Below, piece after piece: positions 42,371 to 55,001 of a stretch of DNA of 64,000 nucleotides (position 1 is the first letter of the stretch; each line of letters begins with the position of its first letter). The stretch comes from Hyalella azteca (lineage: Eukaryota > Arthropoda > Malacostraca > Amphipoda > Hyalellidae): the NCBI RefSeq assembly GCF_000764305.2, contig NW_025938055.1:329070-393069 (forward strand), in the 5' to 3' direction. The position numbers and the translations under genes were made by a program. The notes beneath the pieces were generated by a model, which saw only the letters and a list, made by a program, of their open reading frames with translations, was not told the DNA's origin and searched no databases.

Positions 42371-44461
42371 CCCATATTATGTGTACATTTTCGTACCGCG
42401 TACAGCCTCACGCATGAAAATGTTATTTAGAATATTGAAACAGTTACAAAAATTTGTAATAAATAAGCTTGTTTCTTGTACGCCTGCGCCGCACGTATAA
42501 TAAAACTCGGCCATTGCGTGATTGTGATTGAACAAGAAAAGTAAAAGCCATCTTTCTAGTTGATGCACAGTACAGTGCCATCGAATTGGAAGCGAAAGGA
42601 CTCGTAAATCCGAGAATGGCGGCTTTGAACATGTATTAACGTTGCTTGAACTGATTATGATTGTAGCTGATGGAGTTCAAGTTGAAAAATATGGGATGGA
42701 AAGTCTGGCGTTTTTTGAGTTGTTCTGTTTGAAGTTTCATCGGTCTCGATATTATGGTATTTTTAGCGCATTTTCTCTTTATGGAGAAAATTCACTATTG
42801 TGCTCGCCATGTCCGTCTGTCCGTCCGTCCGTCTGTCTGTCCGTCTGTCTGTCCGTCCGTCCGTGACTTCACGTTTTCGTCGGCGAGAAAATGCGCTCTC
42901 TGTCACTCACTGCAGTGAGTACTGAGTTATATTTTTTACTCCATTGAAACCTTTATCAGGAAGAGAAAGTCGTATTTATGAGTTAATTGATCCATTCAAA
43001 CCCGTGAGCAAATGATTCAAACATAGATAAGTTAATACGAAAAAAAACCTAGCGATTTGTGGAAGTTGTTAGAACCCGGAAATATTGTGGGCAACTTCTG
43101 ATATAGTTTACTCGTAACTTATCAATATATATTTAAAATAATTGAATAATAATAATTATACCAGATATAATTTTTTATAGTTATAAATGCTATTTAAGAG
43201 CTCTGAGCTCCACGTCTTTAAGTGCATTTAAAAGGCATTCGGCGAAACTAAAAAATTAAAATATAAGTATTTAGTTCGAAGAAGAGTCCCATAAGCTATG
43301 AATATTAATGCTCTACTGTGTTGAATTTACCCTCATAATGTATTGAATAAGCGTGTTATATTTATACTATAAAAATATTGTTATTTATTGTTCTGGTCCT
43401 TGCCGAAATTTGTTTTTATGTTGATAATGGAAATTGATTATCAGAATAGTAGAATATATCCCAAATACCAAACTGCCCAAATATCCCAACACCCACAACA
43501 TTGTGTTGAATTTTCTTCACATTCCCGTTGATGAATTTCACATCGTTAACACTTGGACGCAGCTCGCAACAAAATACACTAACAAATGAGCCTCCTGCCG
43601 CACATCTACTTAAATAGATGAAGGGCGCGTGCCGTAAACATTCTTCCTAAGTCTGTTATTTCTCAGGACGACCGCGCCAGGCCGAGAAGTGATAAATATT
43701 TCGGCAAGCCTCGACCGACGGTGCATTTGCTCAAGCGATCGCAGGAGTTTGCTTGGCATATTGAACTTAAATAAAGAAATTGCTACGAGAGAGATCAGCA
43801 AATACTTGGCTTTGAGAAGGAGTGGTCGGAGGAGAGCGTTCGGACTCTCACTCTCCTTGGGACTTCAAAGAAAAGGAAGAAGCATCAGGTCGAGATTAAA
43901 GAAGTTAGAGTGCATGTCTGCAGCACAGAGATTTGCGCAGCCAGTGGAGTTGGTTGTATGCGCTATGCCTGCATAATTTGTGTGTCTTGAGGCCTTTTAT
44001 CTTGAAATTGAGCTGGAATTGCGTCGAACAAATTTTGTTTTAACTATCATTATACCTTAAATGGATTCTAAAAACGATAATTGCAGAGAAATTGTATCAT
44101 TTATTGATACTCAATGTCCTCCAACATGTAGTCGTTATTCCCTGAAGATATTTTATGGCCCCACTACCTAGCTTCAGCCTGGCTGAGTTAAAATTTTTTA
44201 TATTTGTCCTCAAATATTGCATGGAAGCTTTGTAATGAGGAACGGAATTTAGCGCACATGCAGGTTTCAGCCGTTTCTATATTCGCGATCACAATCTACT
44301 TCCAGGAATCACAATAGCCAATGAAATAATACAAAACATTTAAATATTCGTTCTGCAGACGATTCTGTTTTGTTCAGTACAACACAAATTTTAATAAAAG
44401 GCTAAACTTTCAAGGGAAGGCATTGAACTAATGACCGTAGAGCGAGGCTGCGGTGCTCATG
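42371..44461. repeat. Segmental duplication block Z2 (partner Z1)
   Basis: Aligns with 34796-36715. It carries the GTCY element (42765-42937) absent from Z1. After GGTGCTCATGT the sequence diverges from Z1. Confidence 0.88.
42765..42937 (+). mobile_element. (GTCY)n-bearing MITE/Helitron-like element, copy 2 (empty site in Z1)
   Basis: Begins AGCGCATTTTCTC (42765-42777), whose exact reverse complement GAGAAAATGCGCT lies at 42885-42897. A (GTCC/GTCT)n run fills 42811-42862, then TGACTTCACG; the end is CTGCAGTGAGTACTGAGTTA plus a T-run. Z1 lacks the element at its TTTTTTAG site near 35186, so it moved as a unit. Non-autonomous Helitron-like and mini-me elements of insects are known to carry (GTCY)n runs; assignment to that group is an inference. 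Confidence 0.85.
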
Positions 44462-45680
44462 TGTTTGGCATGGACTGGAGGCTCTCTGTTTAATAGCATT
44501 TGACATTAGGAGATTGGGGTTAGGTTCCCCTAGCGTGACTCTGCAAAACTTATGACAATACATGTAAGAGGACCTCAGCTGGCAGCTCTAATATGGAGTC
44601 ACTGTAGCGTTGGCAGTAAAACTTATAACTATTGTAGGTTTTTGAGAGTACAAGTCTGCTGGTGGCATGACGCCTGGTAATTTTTTGGGGAAGCTCAAGG
44701 TTTTATCTCCAACACAACCTAGGGAATTATCTCCAACATAACAATAGGATTTACTTCCAACTGATACAGGCTGTGCAACAAAAATGTGTCCTGATCTTCC
44801 GCGCAAAACTCGCACCGACCTTTTGATCGCTGAGCCCAAGGCTGGATTAAATAAATTCAAAATACAGGCGCAGATGTTTTATCTACAGCAAGCAGGGCAT
44901 TGTAGTATTTTAAAAATAATCGTAAATATAATCAAGGCCGTTCGTGTGGTACGAGTTTATGAGTGGCCTGTTGATTTTGTTGAGTTTATAGGCTGAAACT
45001 TCCAACACTCTTGAAAATAACACGACGTCAATAAGACAAATTAATGCAACATTCAAATTTCTAAATTCTAAACGAGCATTTTGCCTTTGAAATCGTTCTT
45101 AGCAATTACTAATTTTGTTCCTGGATATAAAATACATGGTATCTAATATTAAGTTAGATGTTCTATATCAATCAATTGAAAGGTTTATTTCTGTCATGTG
45201 TGATATTCATTCAAAAAACTCTACGGTCAGGTCACCAAATATCAAAATTACTACTGTTTCCACTTCAGACGATGTCCATTTACTCCATCAAAACTCACGG
45301 GAAGGAAATCAAAATTTCTAACCATGTGAAACACAGCGTCAATCATTACAAAAGGCAAATTTTGGGAAATATTCGGGAAATGCCGATTTTCAGAAAAATC
45401 CGCCGCGATATGAAGGAAGTGCGAAGGATTTTTCGTTTTTTTTAGCAGGAAGAAGTAGGATGAGAACTTCTCATGGCGCCCGCGACGTCTGGCAGTTCAC
45501 GGAACTTTGGGTCTCAGGACCAATTAGGAGACGAGAGATACGGCAGCTAGGAACTACACTCACAGAAATGAAGGAATTTGTACGAACTGCCATGCACTCT
45601 TTGTCCTTGTGTGCGTGTTCTTGACCGAGTTTAGCTCAAAGAAATGGCGTATCACTGATACGTACAAAAAGTGTATTTGT
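44462..45680. other. Unique sequence, no gene recognised
   Basis: Overlapping frames at 44588-44860 (reverse) and 44784-44996 have no recognisable family. Nothing else seen. Confidence 0.45.
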
Positions 45681-45788
45681 AGCGCATTTTCTCATTTATT
45701 TATAAGAGGCGCTATTGTGCTCGTCATGTCCGTCCGTCCGTCGGTCCGTCTGTCTGTCCGTGACTTCACGAACGGACGGACGAGAAAT
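45681..45788 (+). mobile_element. (GTCY)n-bearing element, copy 3, 3'-truncated
   Basis: AGCGCATTTTCTCATTTATT, ATTGTGCTCGTCATG and a GTCY run ending TGACTTCACG. The usual AATGCGCTCTC end is missing, replaced by an inverted GGACGGACGAGAAATG. Confidence 0.75.
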
Positions 45789-46671
45789 GTAGGAGCGGAA
45801 AAATACGGTCGAACTGTGCTACCTAATCTGGCACCCGGTCGCAACACTGTCGTTTGCACTTGCGGATTAGGCGTTCGGTGATTAAATGCGCCTGCAGGAA
45901 TTTGAAGGAACGGTTTGTCGTGTAGATGATAGAAACAAAATATCTAACCGTTTGCCGGTCATGCACTTCGCGTTGACAGTGATGTCATGAAGTTAACGCT
46001 TCGCCTTTAAACGTTGTTCTTTTAATGTATTGCCCCTTAACTAGATGCCCTTAGCGCCAAGCTTTACAAGGAGGTGAACTTGCCGCCGTCAGGCCAGAAT
46101 TTGCTGCTGACCAAGGCATGGAATTAAAAGATTCCGATAGCAACGGAAGCATAAATAGTAATTATATTTTTTAATAATTATCAATTAATTCTAGAAGAAT
46201 ATGCAAACGCATATAATATTGTTTCATAACATGTTTTGGCATATTTATTTATTTTGAAACCTTTGAATTTGTCGATCAAATTATAGGGAACGTTCAAGAC
46301 GTTTAATCATTAAATAAATCCATGTTTATATGCATATATAATTACCATAAATTTACACAATGCATTTATATAGTCTTTATAAATTCTATAAATCGTTCGA
46401 CGGAATGAATATTGCTGTACATAATGCATCTGATAAATAGCTTCACTAGTCCTTCGTGATCGATAATACTTTATATCAGGTGTGGTGTTTGCTTCACTTT
46501 GCATCAATAGTCGTCATTGCTATTGCAAAAAAATCGAAAGAAAAAGAAAAAAGTTAGGCCTCGGGAGTGGACTAATATTAAATAATACAAGCAATTAATT
46601 TTCGGGATTTTGCTCATGAAACAGCCAGGCAGTTCCTGAAAATAAGGCACCCATAGAACAGCCTGGCGTCT
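45789..46671. other. Unique sequence, no feature seen
   Basis: Nothing recognised. Confidence 0.5.
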
Positions 46672-46925
46672 TTGTATAAAACTTCACATGCACGTCATTG
46701 GGCGTCAGTCTCGCGCCATATAAACAGAATAGCCTGGTCTCTTTGTATAAAACTTCACATGCACGCCATTGGGCGTCATATGAAACTTCATATGCACGTC
46801 ATTGGGCGTCATATAAAACTTCATATGCACGTCATTGGGCGTCATATAAAACTTCATATGCACGTCATTGGGCGTCATATAAAACTTCATATGCACGTCA
46901 TTGGGCGTCAGTCTCGCGCCATATA
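46672..46925. repeat. 33-bp tandem array with a larger flanking repeat
   Basis: Five units of ACTTCATATGCACGTCATTG plus GGCGTCATATAAA, flanked by longer related copies (AGCCTGGTCTCTTTGTATAA; GTCAGTCTCGCGCCATATAA). Confidence 0.93.
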
Positions 46926-47229
46926 AACGTCGCCGCAGACGCGCTCAAATGAAAGGCAGGCTGGGCTAAGAAATTCCTGTTATTCCGGCCAAATTGAAAT
47001 GGATTAGCTGGGCTGAAAGTCGGATGACCAGACCAGGCCTATTCCAATAAGAACTGAGCACGCTAATCTTTGAAGAATAAAGCTTATGACACATGAGCAT
47101 TATCATATTAGTCATGTTCTGTACATACTACCATATTGCTCATGTTCTGAACATCACATGTTACTTAGAAAGCATTACTTATTCCTGCTCTTGGTTTTTG
47201 ATGTTCATTAAGAATTCCATTACTGCTCG
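46926..47229. other. Unique sequence, no feature seen
   Basis: Nothing recognised. Confidence 0.5.
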
Positions 47230-47660
47230 GGCGAGCGATATCCTGGAGACTCGATCTTACCAAAGCGTTTTTCTAGACCGTATTGATTCATAAACTTACC
47301 CAAACGCTTTTCTAGACCGTATTGATTCATAAACTTACCAAAGCGCTTTTCTAGACCGTATTAATTCATAAACTTACCCAAAGCGCTTTTCTAGACCGTA
47401 TTGATTCATAAACTTACCCAAACGCTTTTCTAGACCGTATTGATTCATAAACTTACCAAAACGCTTTTCTAGACCGTATTGATTCATAAACTTACCTATA
47501 TAAGCGTTTTTCTAGACCGTACTGATTCATAAACTTACCAAAACGCTTCTCATGACAGTATATATTCACAAACTCATCGAAACGCTTTTCTATACCGTTT
47601 TGATTCATAAACTTACCAAAACGCTTCTCTAGACCGTATTTATTCATAAACCCTAGTTTT
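47230..47660. repeat. 39-40-bp tandem array, about 10 copies
   Basis: Unit ACGCTTTTCTAGACCGTATT plus GATTCATAAACTTACCAAA. It decays towards the right-hand end. Confidence 0.94.
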
Positions 47661-48794
47661 TATTCATAAAATTTAGTATTTGGATTCATAACCTTAAGTT
47701 ATTCCAGTTAATGACTAAATAATTCTAACACTCGGCCAGCAAAGAACTCAGCCCCGATTCAACCCCGGTACTAATATTTGAAAAAGCTTATGATTAGACT
47801 TATTTCATATTTTTTTACCTATTAATTCAGTTTTCATTGCTTCAATTGGCGCTCATACGATGGCACTAATAAAAACAAAATCATGAGAATTGAATATTTT
47901 GTAATATGATTTATTTTTTACATTTATCATAATATGATATATTGATTTAAAGTCGGTAACATATTGGCAATTCGGAGTTTCTTTTCTCAAATTTGGCTTC
48001 AGTTCCTCCAAAAATGCATTAAAAAATCTAAAAGCTGTCCTTCCCCTCATGAAATAATGCAACATTAACCCACATTTGCTGTTCGTGCATTTAAATACAT
48101 TAATACTAACTATTGTTGAATGCTGAGAAAGCCAAAGCAATTCGTTTCTTGTTTTTCCCCATCAATACAGCCTGATAAATGCAATGCTCTATTTGTCGAG
48201 CACTTGTCCAGGCAATCACGGCCAGCGTGTATAATTGATCGGCTTATTAATGCCAGAATGTCCTGTTGAGGTGCGTACTACAATTGTACAATTTACCGAT
48301 GCCTTATTACAACTATATATACGGATGCACATGGTAGTTGTTTTTTCATACATCGCTCTAAATATGAGCCTTTCAGGTATAATTTTATGAATAATTTTTG
48401 ACTGTAACTACTTATTTGCATATTTATAGGAGTAGCTGAAATATCTGATATTTAATGTTTCGCGGAAGAACTATAATTATTTGTTATTAAAATATTTCTG
48501 CCTTCCTTTCTATAAAAATATGTCTCTGTTGTTTAATGAGCAATCACGAATAAATGTTCTGTCCAGTGAAATTCACTGCACAAGAGAACTGCACAAAATG
48601 CATCCAATGTAGTAGCATCAATTAAACTCAAACGTAATTCATTCAATAAAATTATATTATTAAAAAAAGAATCGTTAAAATTATTTTTGTACCCTTTAAA
48701 AATAAAATTAATCAGTTCCCAACTGCATTTTATTATTAAAACTGAGACCACAATAAAGTTTGCATCGATCCATATATTTTACATGGGTAAATTG
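47661..48794. other. Unique AT-rich sequence, no feature seen
   Basis: Reverse-strand frames of 95 and 72 residues have no recognisable similarity. Confidence 0.5.
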
Positions 48795-49177
48795 TCTGCA
48801 GAGCGTTTCCTATATTTCCAATAAATTAGCGGAAAATGTTTCCCTAAGTTTCCTATATTTCCAATAAATTAGCGGAAAATATTTCCTTAAGTTTCCTATA
48901 TTTCCAATAAATTAGCGGAAAATGTTTCTCCAAGTTTCCTATATTTCCAAAATATTTCCTTAAGTTTCCTATATTTCCAATAAATTAGCGGAAAATGTTT
49001 CCCTAAGTTTCCTATATTTCCAATAAATTAGCGGAAAATGTTTCTCCAAGTTTCCTATATTTCCAATAATTTAGCGGAAAATGTTTCCCCAAGTTTCCTA
49101 TATTTCCAATAAATTAGCGGAAAATGTTTCCCTAAGTTTCCTATATTTCCAATAAATTAGCGGAAAATGTTTCCCTA
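48795..49177. repeat. 44-bp tandem array, about 8-9 copies
   Basis: Unit AGTTTCCTATATTTCCAATA plus AATTAGCGGAAAATGTTTCCCTAA. One copy near 48950 is shortened. Confidence 0.95.
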
Positions 49178-50892
49178 AACACCGGCAGCATCGCCGTACT
49201 CAGTGCCACGTTAATTTTGTGCGCGGTGAGATGTCGTTGCTTGCTTTTACTAATCAATCGTTGTGAGTGAAATTGTGTCCTGTGCCAGTGATTTTATTTA
49301 CGTAAATTTATTGCGATTCGAAGTTATTTGCAAAGATCTGAATAGGCGATATTATTCATCACTGGAAGCGCTTAGAGCAGAACCCCGGACTTGGAGGGGT
49401 TATATCTGAACCCGAGCACATATGATGTTCATGTTGGATCCAACATATAAAACTATGTTTTTCGTTTATATTCATTACAAATACTTTATAACTGATTAAG
49501 TTACTGGGCTGGGTCTATTTTGAATATATGAACCATCGTATCCTAGAATTCCACCACAAGGGTATTAATCGCTTTTGTTTATTCTGAGGAAATAGTTCTG
49601 CAATTTCCCCTTTTTGTGTGGGCGACTTCCGAAGTTCATCATCCGCAGTAAACATGATAATTGAAGGCTTGGATGTTGTAAGGCATCGAACATCGCGAGG
49701 ACGGTAGGAAATGATGAATTAAATGTGGAAAAAATGTATACAAAGTTTTCGAACAACGTTTTCATCACTTCGCTATGAATAAAGTGACCTCCCTTCACTT
49801 CATGTCAGTGCAGGTAAGATCGTAGAAGGCGAGTCTCTTGGTTGTCTCAGCGTAGCGGCAATACGAATTGAGTTAATTCAAAATAGTGCGAAAAGCTAGT
49901 ATATCTAACTACCTTTATTAGGTTTCATCGGGGTTCCGGGGCATTAAAAACATTGAGGCTAAATTATCTAGCTACGCGAAAATATTGCTGGGTCTTCAGC
50001 TCGTAACCTGTACTCTGTATCTTAGAAGTCTTCTTGTCGAGAACGGATTCTTTCGTAGCTAAAGCATTTGACGTAAAATTCTGGAAACACATTATTGATT
50101 GCAGAGGTACCCTCACTCATTTGGGGTTAAAGACAGTGTTGATACCATATTGTTGATACTATATATAATACTTGTGTTGAATTATTTTTTAAGAAGGTAA
50201 GTGACTGTCTTGTATTGTCTTTCCTAAATTTAAATATTTATGAAACGCTTCGGTTGTGCAGACAGAAGTTTATACAATAATCTATTATATAGCACAATAT
50301 ATATGCTAATGTTGAGGCGTCAATTTCGGTGTACAATATTCATGGGAACGCTGGCGATGATGTATTTTTAATAAAAATTTGCAGGCTAATGGCTGTGGGC
50401 TATTGTTGTTGAGCCATAAAGGAAAGTTCCGATAAGCTGGGAAATTGAGGCCGCGACTGGCGCGTATAAATGTCGGCTGGGGCGGAATAGCCGACGCTTC
50501 TAAATGACGCACGCACGAATATTTCTCAGCAATCGCTAAACTTCTGATCGCAAATTGATTCTGATTTTATAAGGTGAAGCAACGGCTCAAGTTCCTGAGC
50601 TGATTGCTTTGATTGATAGCACTCCTGACTTTATGGTAATTTCAAAAGGGGTAATTCAGCGTCATGGAAAGCGGAACTTGCTTGAGAGTATACGGCTTCT
50701 AGGTATTAAAAGCGTGCGCGTATCTGAAGTTGGAGGGCTTCTCAAGATAAGTTGAAGGATTCAAAGCTTTTTTAAATGTTTTTGCCTTTAAAGGCTCGAA
50801 ATTTTTGTGAACTTCCACGTAATTCAAAATAAAAGTAATCTCTAGTAGATAATGTTCACCCGAGTGTTGACGGGATCAACATATTATTTTTT
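49178..50892. other. Unique sequence, no feature seen
   Basis: Nothing recognised. Confidence 0.5.
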
Positions 50893-51052
50893 ACCGCATT
50901 TTCTCGTTTATTGGAAAAATGCCCTATTGTGCTCGTTATGTCCGTCCGTCCGTCCGTCCGTCCGTCTGTCTGTCCGTGACTTCACGTTCTCTTCGATTCT
51001 GAGAAAATGCGCTCTCTGTCACTCCCTGCAGTGAGTACTGAGATATATTTTT
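50893..51052 (+). mobile_element. (GTCY)n-bearing MITE/Helitron-like element, copy 4
   Basis: ACCGCATTTTCTCGTTTATT, ATTGTGCTCGTTATG, a GTCY run (50939-50976), TGACTTCACGTTCTC, GAGAAAATGCGCTCTCTG and CTGCAGTGAGTACTGAG with a T-rich end. Full length compared with copy 2. Confidence 0.82.
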
Positions 51053-52562
51053 ATAATTTTTAACCATACCATTATTTATTATTTTAGAGGCGAGATGTTG
51101 ACCAGCGTTCGGGCTACACTGCGTTCTGTTTATGAGCGCAAACATCGAGCTTATTATAGAGGCACTGAAATGGATTCCGGTTCCTATATGCTTTTAATTC
51201 AGAATGCAAACAAATTTGTTCGTATCCAGCATCTAGCAAGGTATCTATGACTAATTAGTGAAGATAATATTTATTCAATAGTTTTTAACTTTCGGTCCGA
51301 GAGCACCGGTAGTCAATTCCAAACTTTCGAGTTAATTGAAGTCAATCATACGCGTTCCAATCCACGAAGAAAATATAATTGAAAATTTTCTGAAATGATC
51401 ATTAATAGCTAGCTCTGAAAGTTCTAAATACATCAAGTCGATATGAGGAAAGCTCTAAGTCTGTACTAGCAGATCAAACCAATAGCAATCGTGTGAAGCC
51501 CTTTGAATGGTCTTAGCTATAATTATTGAACAGTCTTTTGAAACGATGTTCGGAGCATAAAATTAAAAACGTTCAAGAAAATTTTTATGTGGATGAAGAG
51601 AAATATCAATGTTCTAACAAGAGGGCTTCATAACACCGGTGAATAAATTATTCTGTGCTTCTCGACTGTATTGAACTTCATTTCTCATAACTATTTTTAT
51701 TCATTATTCATTTCGTCACAAACTTTGCTACTTGACTGCTTTGAATTTTATTTCTCCTAATAATTTTTATTCATAATTAATTTATTCATAAACTTCGCCT
51801 CTTGAGTGCATGTGACTTTTATCGTTCCAATTTCAATTACCGATACATTTCATTAAAAACTTTGCCACCATTTCGTACGAAGATCCATTTTTGAACTCAA
51901 TCATGTTGGGATATGTACCGGTACGCAACTTTTGCCACCAGGTCCACAATTCATATCCTCTTCTTCAGAAGCTGTCTGCCTGAGAGGGCAACTTTCGCGG
52001 TGGCGCTTCAATTATCTTCAATTAAGAAGCAGTCCTCCACTACGAGGCTACGAGTAGATAACATTTGCCGATGCTACCTGATATTATTGATCTCAAATTG
52101 CAATTATTCTAAAATTTTTTGTCAAATTTGCGCTTTATATACATTCAGTTGACGTTAGTTCCTATTGGAGACAGGAGATGGTTTCTCTGTCTGATTATCC
52201 GGTTTCACCTTTCTTCAGTTGAGAAGTTAAATTTTCGTGGATTGACTTTCAGGTGAAGGGCAAAATTTAGTTGAAACGTATGTGTGTGTGTGCGTGATTA
52301 ATGTAATCCTATATATCGCTAAATTTCGGTAGTTAATTTTCTAATGCTTTCCTTCAAAAAAGCATCAATAATTCTTGAGAATCAGTAAATTCTAAAATAA
52401 TATTTCTTAGAAACTGTGAACAGGAATTCAAAATTCCCTTCTCTTCCATGCTTATCATAGTAAACAACTGGAAATACTTTCCATCTGCAGCTCGTTTTCT
52501 CAGACGAAGCATCGCTGCTGAGCTGCGCTGCCACTGAAATATTCAATGACTTCCAATTAATG
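51053..52562. other. Unique sequence, no feature seen
   Basis: Nothing recognised. Confidence 0.5.
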
Positions 52563-52720
52563 CCAGACTCGCTGCCACGCCACCGCGTCCAGACTCGCTG
52601 CCACGCCACCGCGTCCAGACTCGCTGCCACGCCACCGCGTCGACTCGCTGCCACGCCACCGCGTCCAGACTCGCTGCCACGCCACCACGTCCAGACTCGC
52701 TGCCACGCCACCGCGTCATC
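52563..52720. repeat. 26-bp tandem array, 6 copies
   Basis: Unit CCAGACTCGCTGCCACGCCA plus CCGCGT; one copy lacks the first four bases. GC-rich island in AT-rich surroundings. Confidence 0.95.
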
Positions 52721-53215
52721 TCGAAAGGTCCAAGTTTGGGTGGAGAATAGACCTGCAGCCAATCAATTGCAGGTTCCAACTGCCACAACTTTCTTGCCAA
52801 CGTCAATTCTTATCGCCAATTATTCGTATATTGGCAATTTCTAGCCGTGGAAAAATCCTTCAGACGATGTCGTAATTGGAAGGATATTCTTTATTGCTTT
52901 CCTATCGGAGACAGACGATGGACGGATAATGAATGAACATCTTATAAAATGAAGAACCAAATAACAATATGGGTTTTCTGTGATTCATTTATTAATTTCA
53001 ACTATATAATGATTTCATCATAATACGTACATATAAATCATTTTATACACACGTCATGTTTGTTGAGTGAATTTGTTATAATTTTACTGGGCCACGAACA
53101 TCAGGCTGGTCGCAGGATGACTGTCAACATTGCATCGCGAGCCGCCAACAGAATTAACGACTGCTTTTAATTAAGCGTAATTGGCGGCCTTAAAGCAAGG
53201 ATTCGCAAAGTCATT
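52721..53215. other. Unique sequence, no feature seen
   Basis: Nothing recognised. Confidence 0.5.
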
Positions 53216-53312
53216 TGAATCCTGCCAGCCTGCACTGCAGAGCTGCACGGCTCCTGTACTGCCTGCCAGCCTGCACTGCAGAGCTGCACGGCTCCATGCA
53301 GAGCCACACGGC
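53216..53312. repeat. About 43-bp GC-rich tandem repeat, 2.3 copies
   Basis: CTGCCAGCCTGCACTGCAGA with GCTGCACGGCTCC, repeated. Confidence 0.9.
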
Positions 53313-53370
53313 TCCCATTCATTATGCCGGCAATTAAGTGGTAGTGCAATTCATCACACTTGAATATTGC

Positions 53371-55001
53371 GCTGCATTTGAGCTTGCCGTGCGCATGGCA
53401 GTGTTGAAAGCGGCGTCTCAACGGCAATTTATGCGCCTTGCCTTATAAGTACTTGCGAAGTTGCTAGAAGCAGCTAACGGATTTAATTGAGAACAATTGA
53501 TCCAGAGTTCTTATTATGGATCATGGAACATAAATTTTATTCACTATTACTCTGTTCTTTCTATGTAAATCAAGTACTTCACTTCGGGCGTTAAGATTAA
53601 TCCCTTCACGGGCTTTAGTGAATTTAGTGACTTAAATCTTACGCTACAATGCACACTTTTTTAAGGCTTCTTTTGAACAAAATAAGGCAAGGATCGCGAT
53701 ATTCTAAGACTATTGAGTGTCCATATATTGAATACAGAGTAAATGTCTTTGATAACTAAGCGAGGCGAGAATTGCCTGTGATTTGACGGTCTCAAGAGTT
53801 AATTGCCTTCTAAGAAAAATAGCATTGAAACATTCAATAATGTGAGAGAATTCAAGGAAGGGTAATGCAAATTTTTTCGAGTTTCTTTTCTTTCAGAGCA
53901 GAATTACCTTGGCATTTTTATGTTAACATCAAGACTTTATTTTCCGGTAGTTTATAGTTTATTTGTGCCGATATTGCATCGCGATTATCAGAAACTAAGT
54001 TCACTATTACTAACCCATTCAATTGTATTCTTGAACTTCATCTCTCTTTTATTCAGCATTTTTTAAATATTTATGTTGATTTTGCATCGGAATTTCCGCA
54101 AAACGAAGTGAACAGTGAGCCATTCGATAATATCCAATAATACTGGCAAGCCCGCAGCTCCCAACGCCTGGCATGTGGCAGTTCTCGAGCAATCGTTGTA
54201 ATATGCATATTAGCCTTGGGGACGACCGTTTAAATGATATGAGGACGGACGTTCAAAACTAATCAATGTGTAATGTACATTGCACGTGAAGCCTTACGAT
54301 ATATGGAAGCGAACGTTTGGAAGCAAGAACGTGAGTTCAGTTCACCTTTGATGTGATCAAAAGCACCTCGAGCAAACTACACCTCTCAGTTGCATTTGTT
54401 CTTGTTGCAGCCTGATATAAAACATTAATGCGTCAAACTTATCACTGAAACTTGAATGGAAAACAATTTATCGACTCTTATTGAAGCCTAAAACTTTGTT
54501 TGTCAATGAGTCACACCTGAAGTTTAGTTAAATATCTAATGAACATCCATACTTCGGAGGAGAATATACAACTTGAGAAATATCGTCTCTAGATTTAATT
54601 CTCTACTATCAAAATTCATCCCTCATAGAAATTATTAAGCTTGAAAAATATCGCAGTGTAGATCTTAACAATATTTTGTCCCAAGACACATGGTGACCGG
54701 GATATTTCGACTAACAGAGCTTATCAGGAATTTTATACGATAATCATTCGTGCCGCAATCACATTAAAAATTAACTCCTCTGTTGGCAAACGGAACACTA
54801 TTGATTATTTTTAATTTTTATATCTGCAAAAAATACTATCTCACACGTGTAGTTTTTAATTTTGAAATCACCACCATGCGGTGACAATTAAAGATCAAAT
54901 TAACAATTGATAACGAGGAAAAAGAGGCTGGGAATGGCAAAGGTTTGACCAGGAATAGTACAGGACTGCCTAGGATGACCAGGAATAGTACAGGACTGCC
55001 A
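53371..55001. repeat. Tandem duplication W1 (1.63 kb; partner 55002-57280)
   Basis: Head-to-tail with W2, starting GCTGCATTTGAGCTTGCCGT. It ends in two copies of a 30-bp unit (GATGACCAGGAATAGTACAG), which then meets the W2 start. No coding content. Confidence 0.9.

Noticed and set aside
44588..44860. 90-residue reverse-strand frame that looked like a possible retroelement fragment
   Set aside because: No motif of any polyprotein domain could be named.
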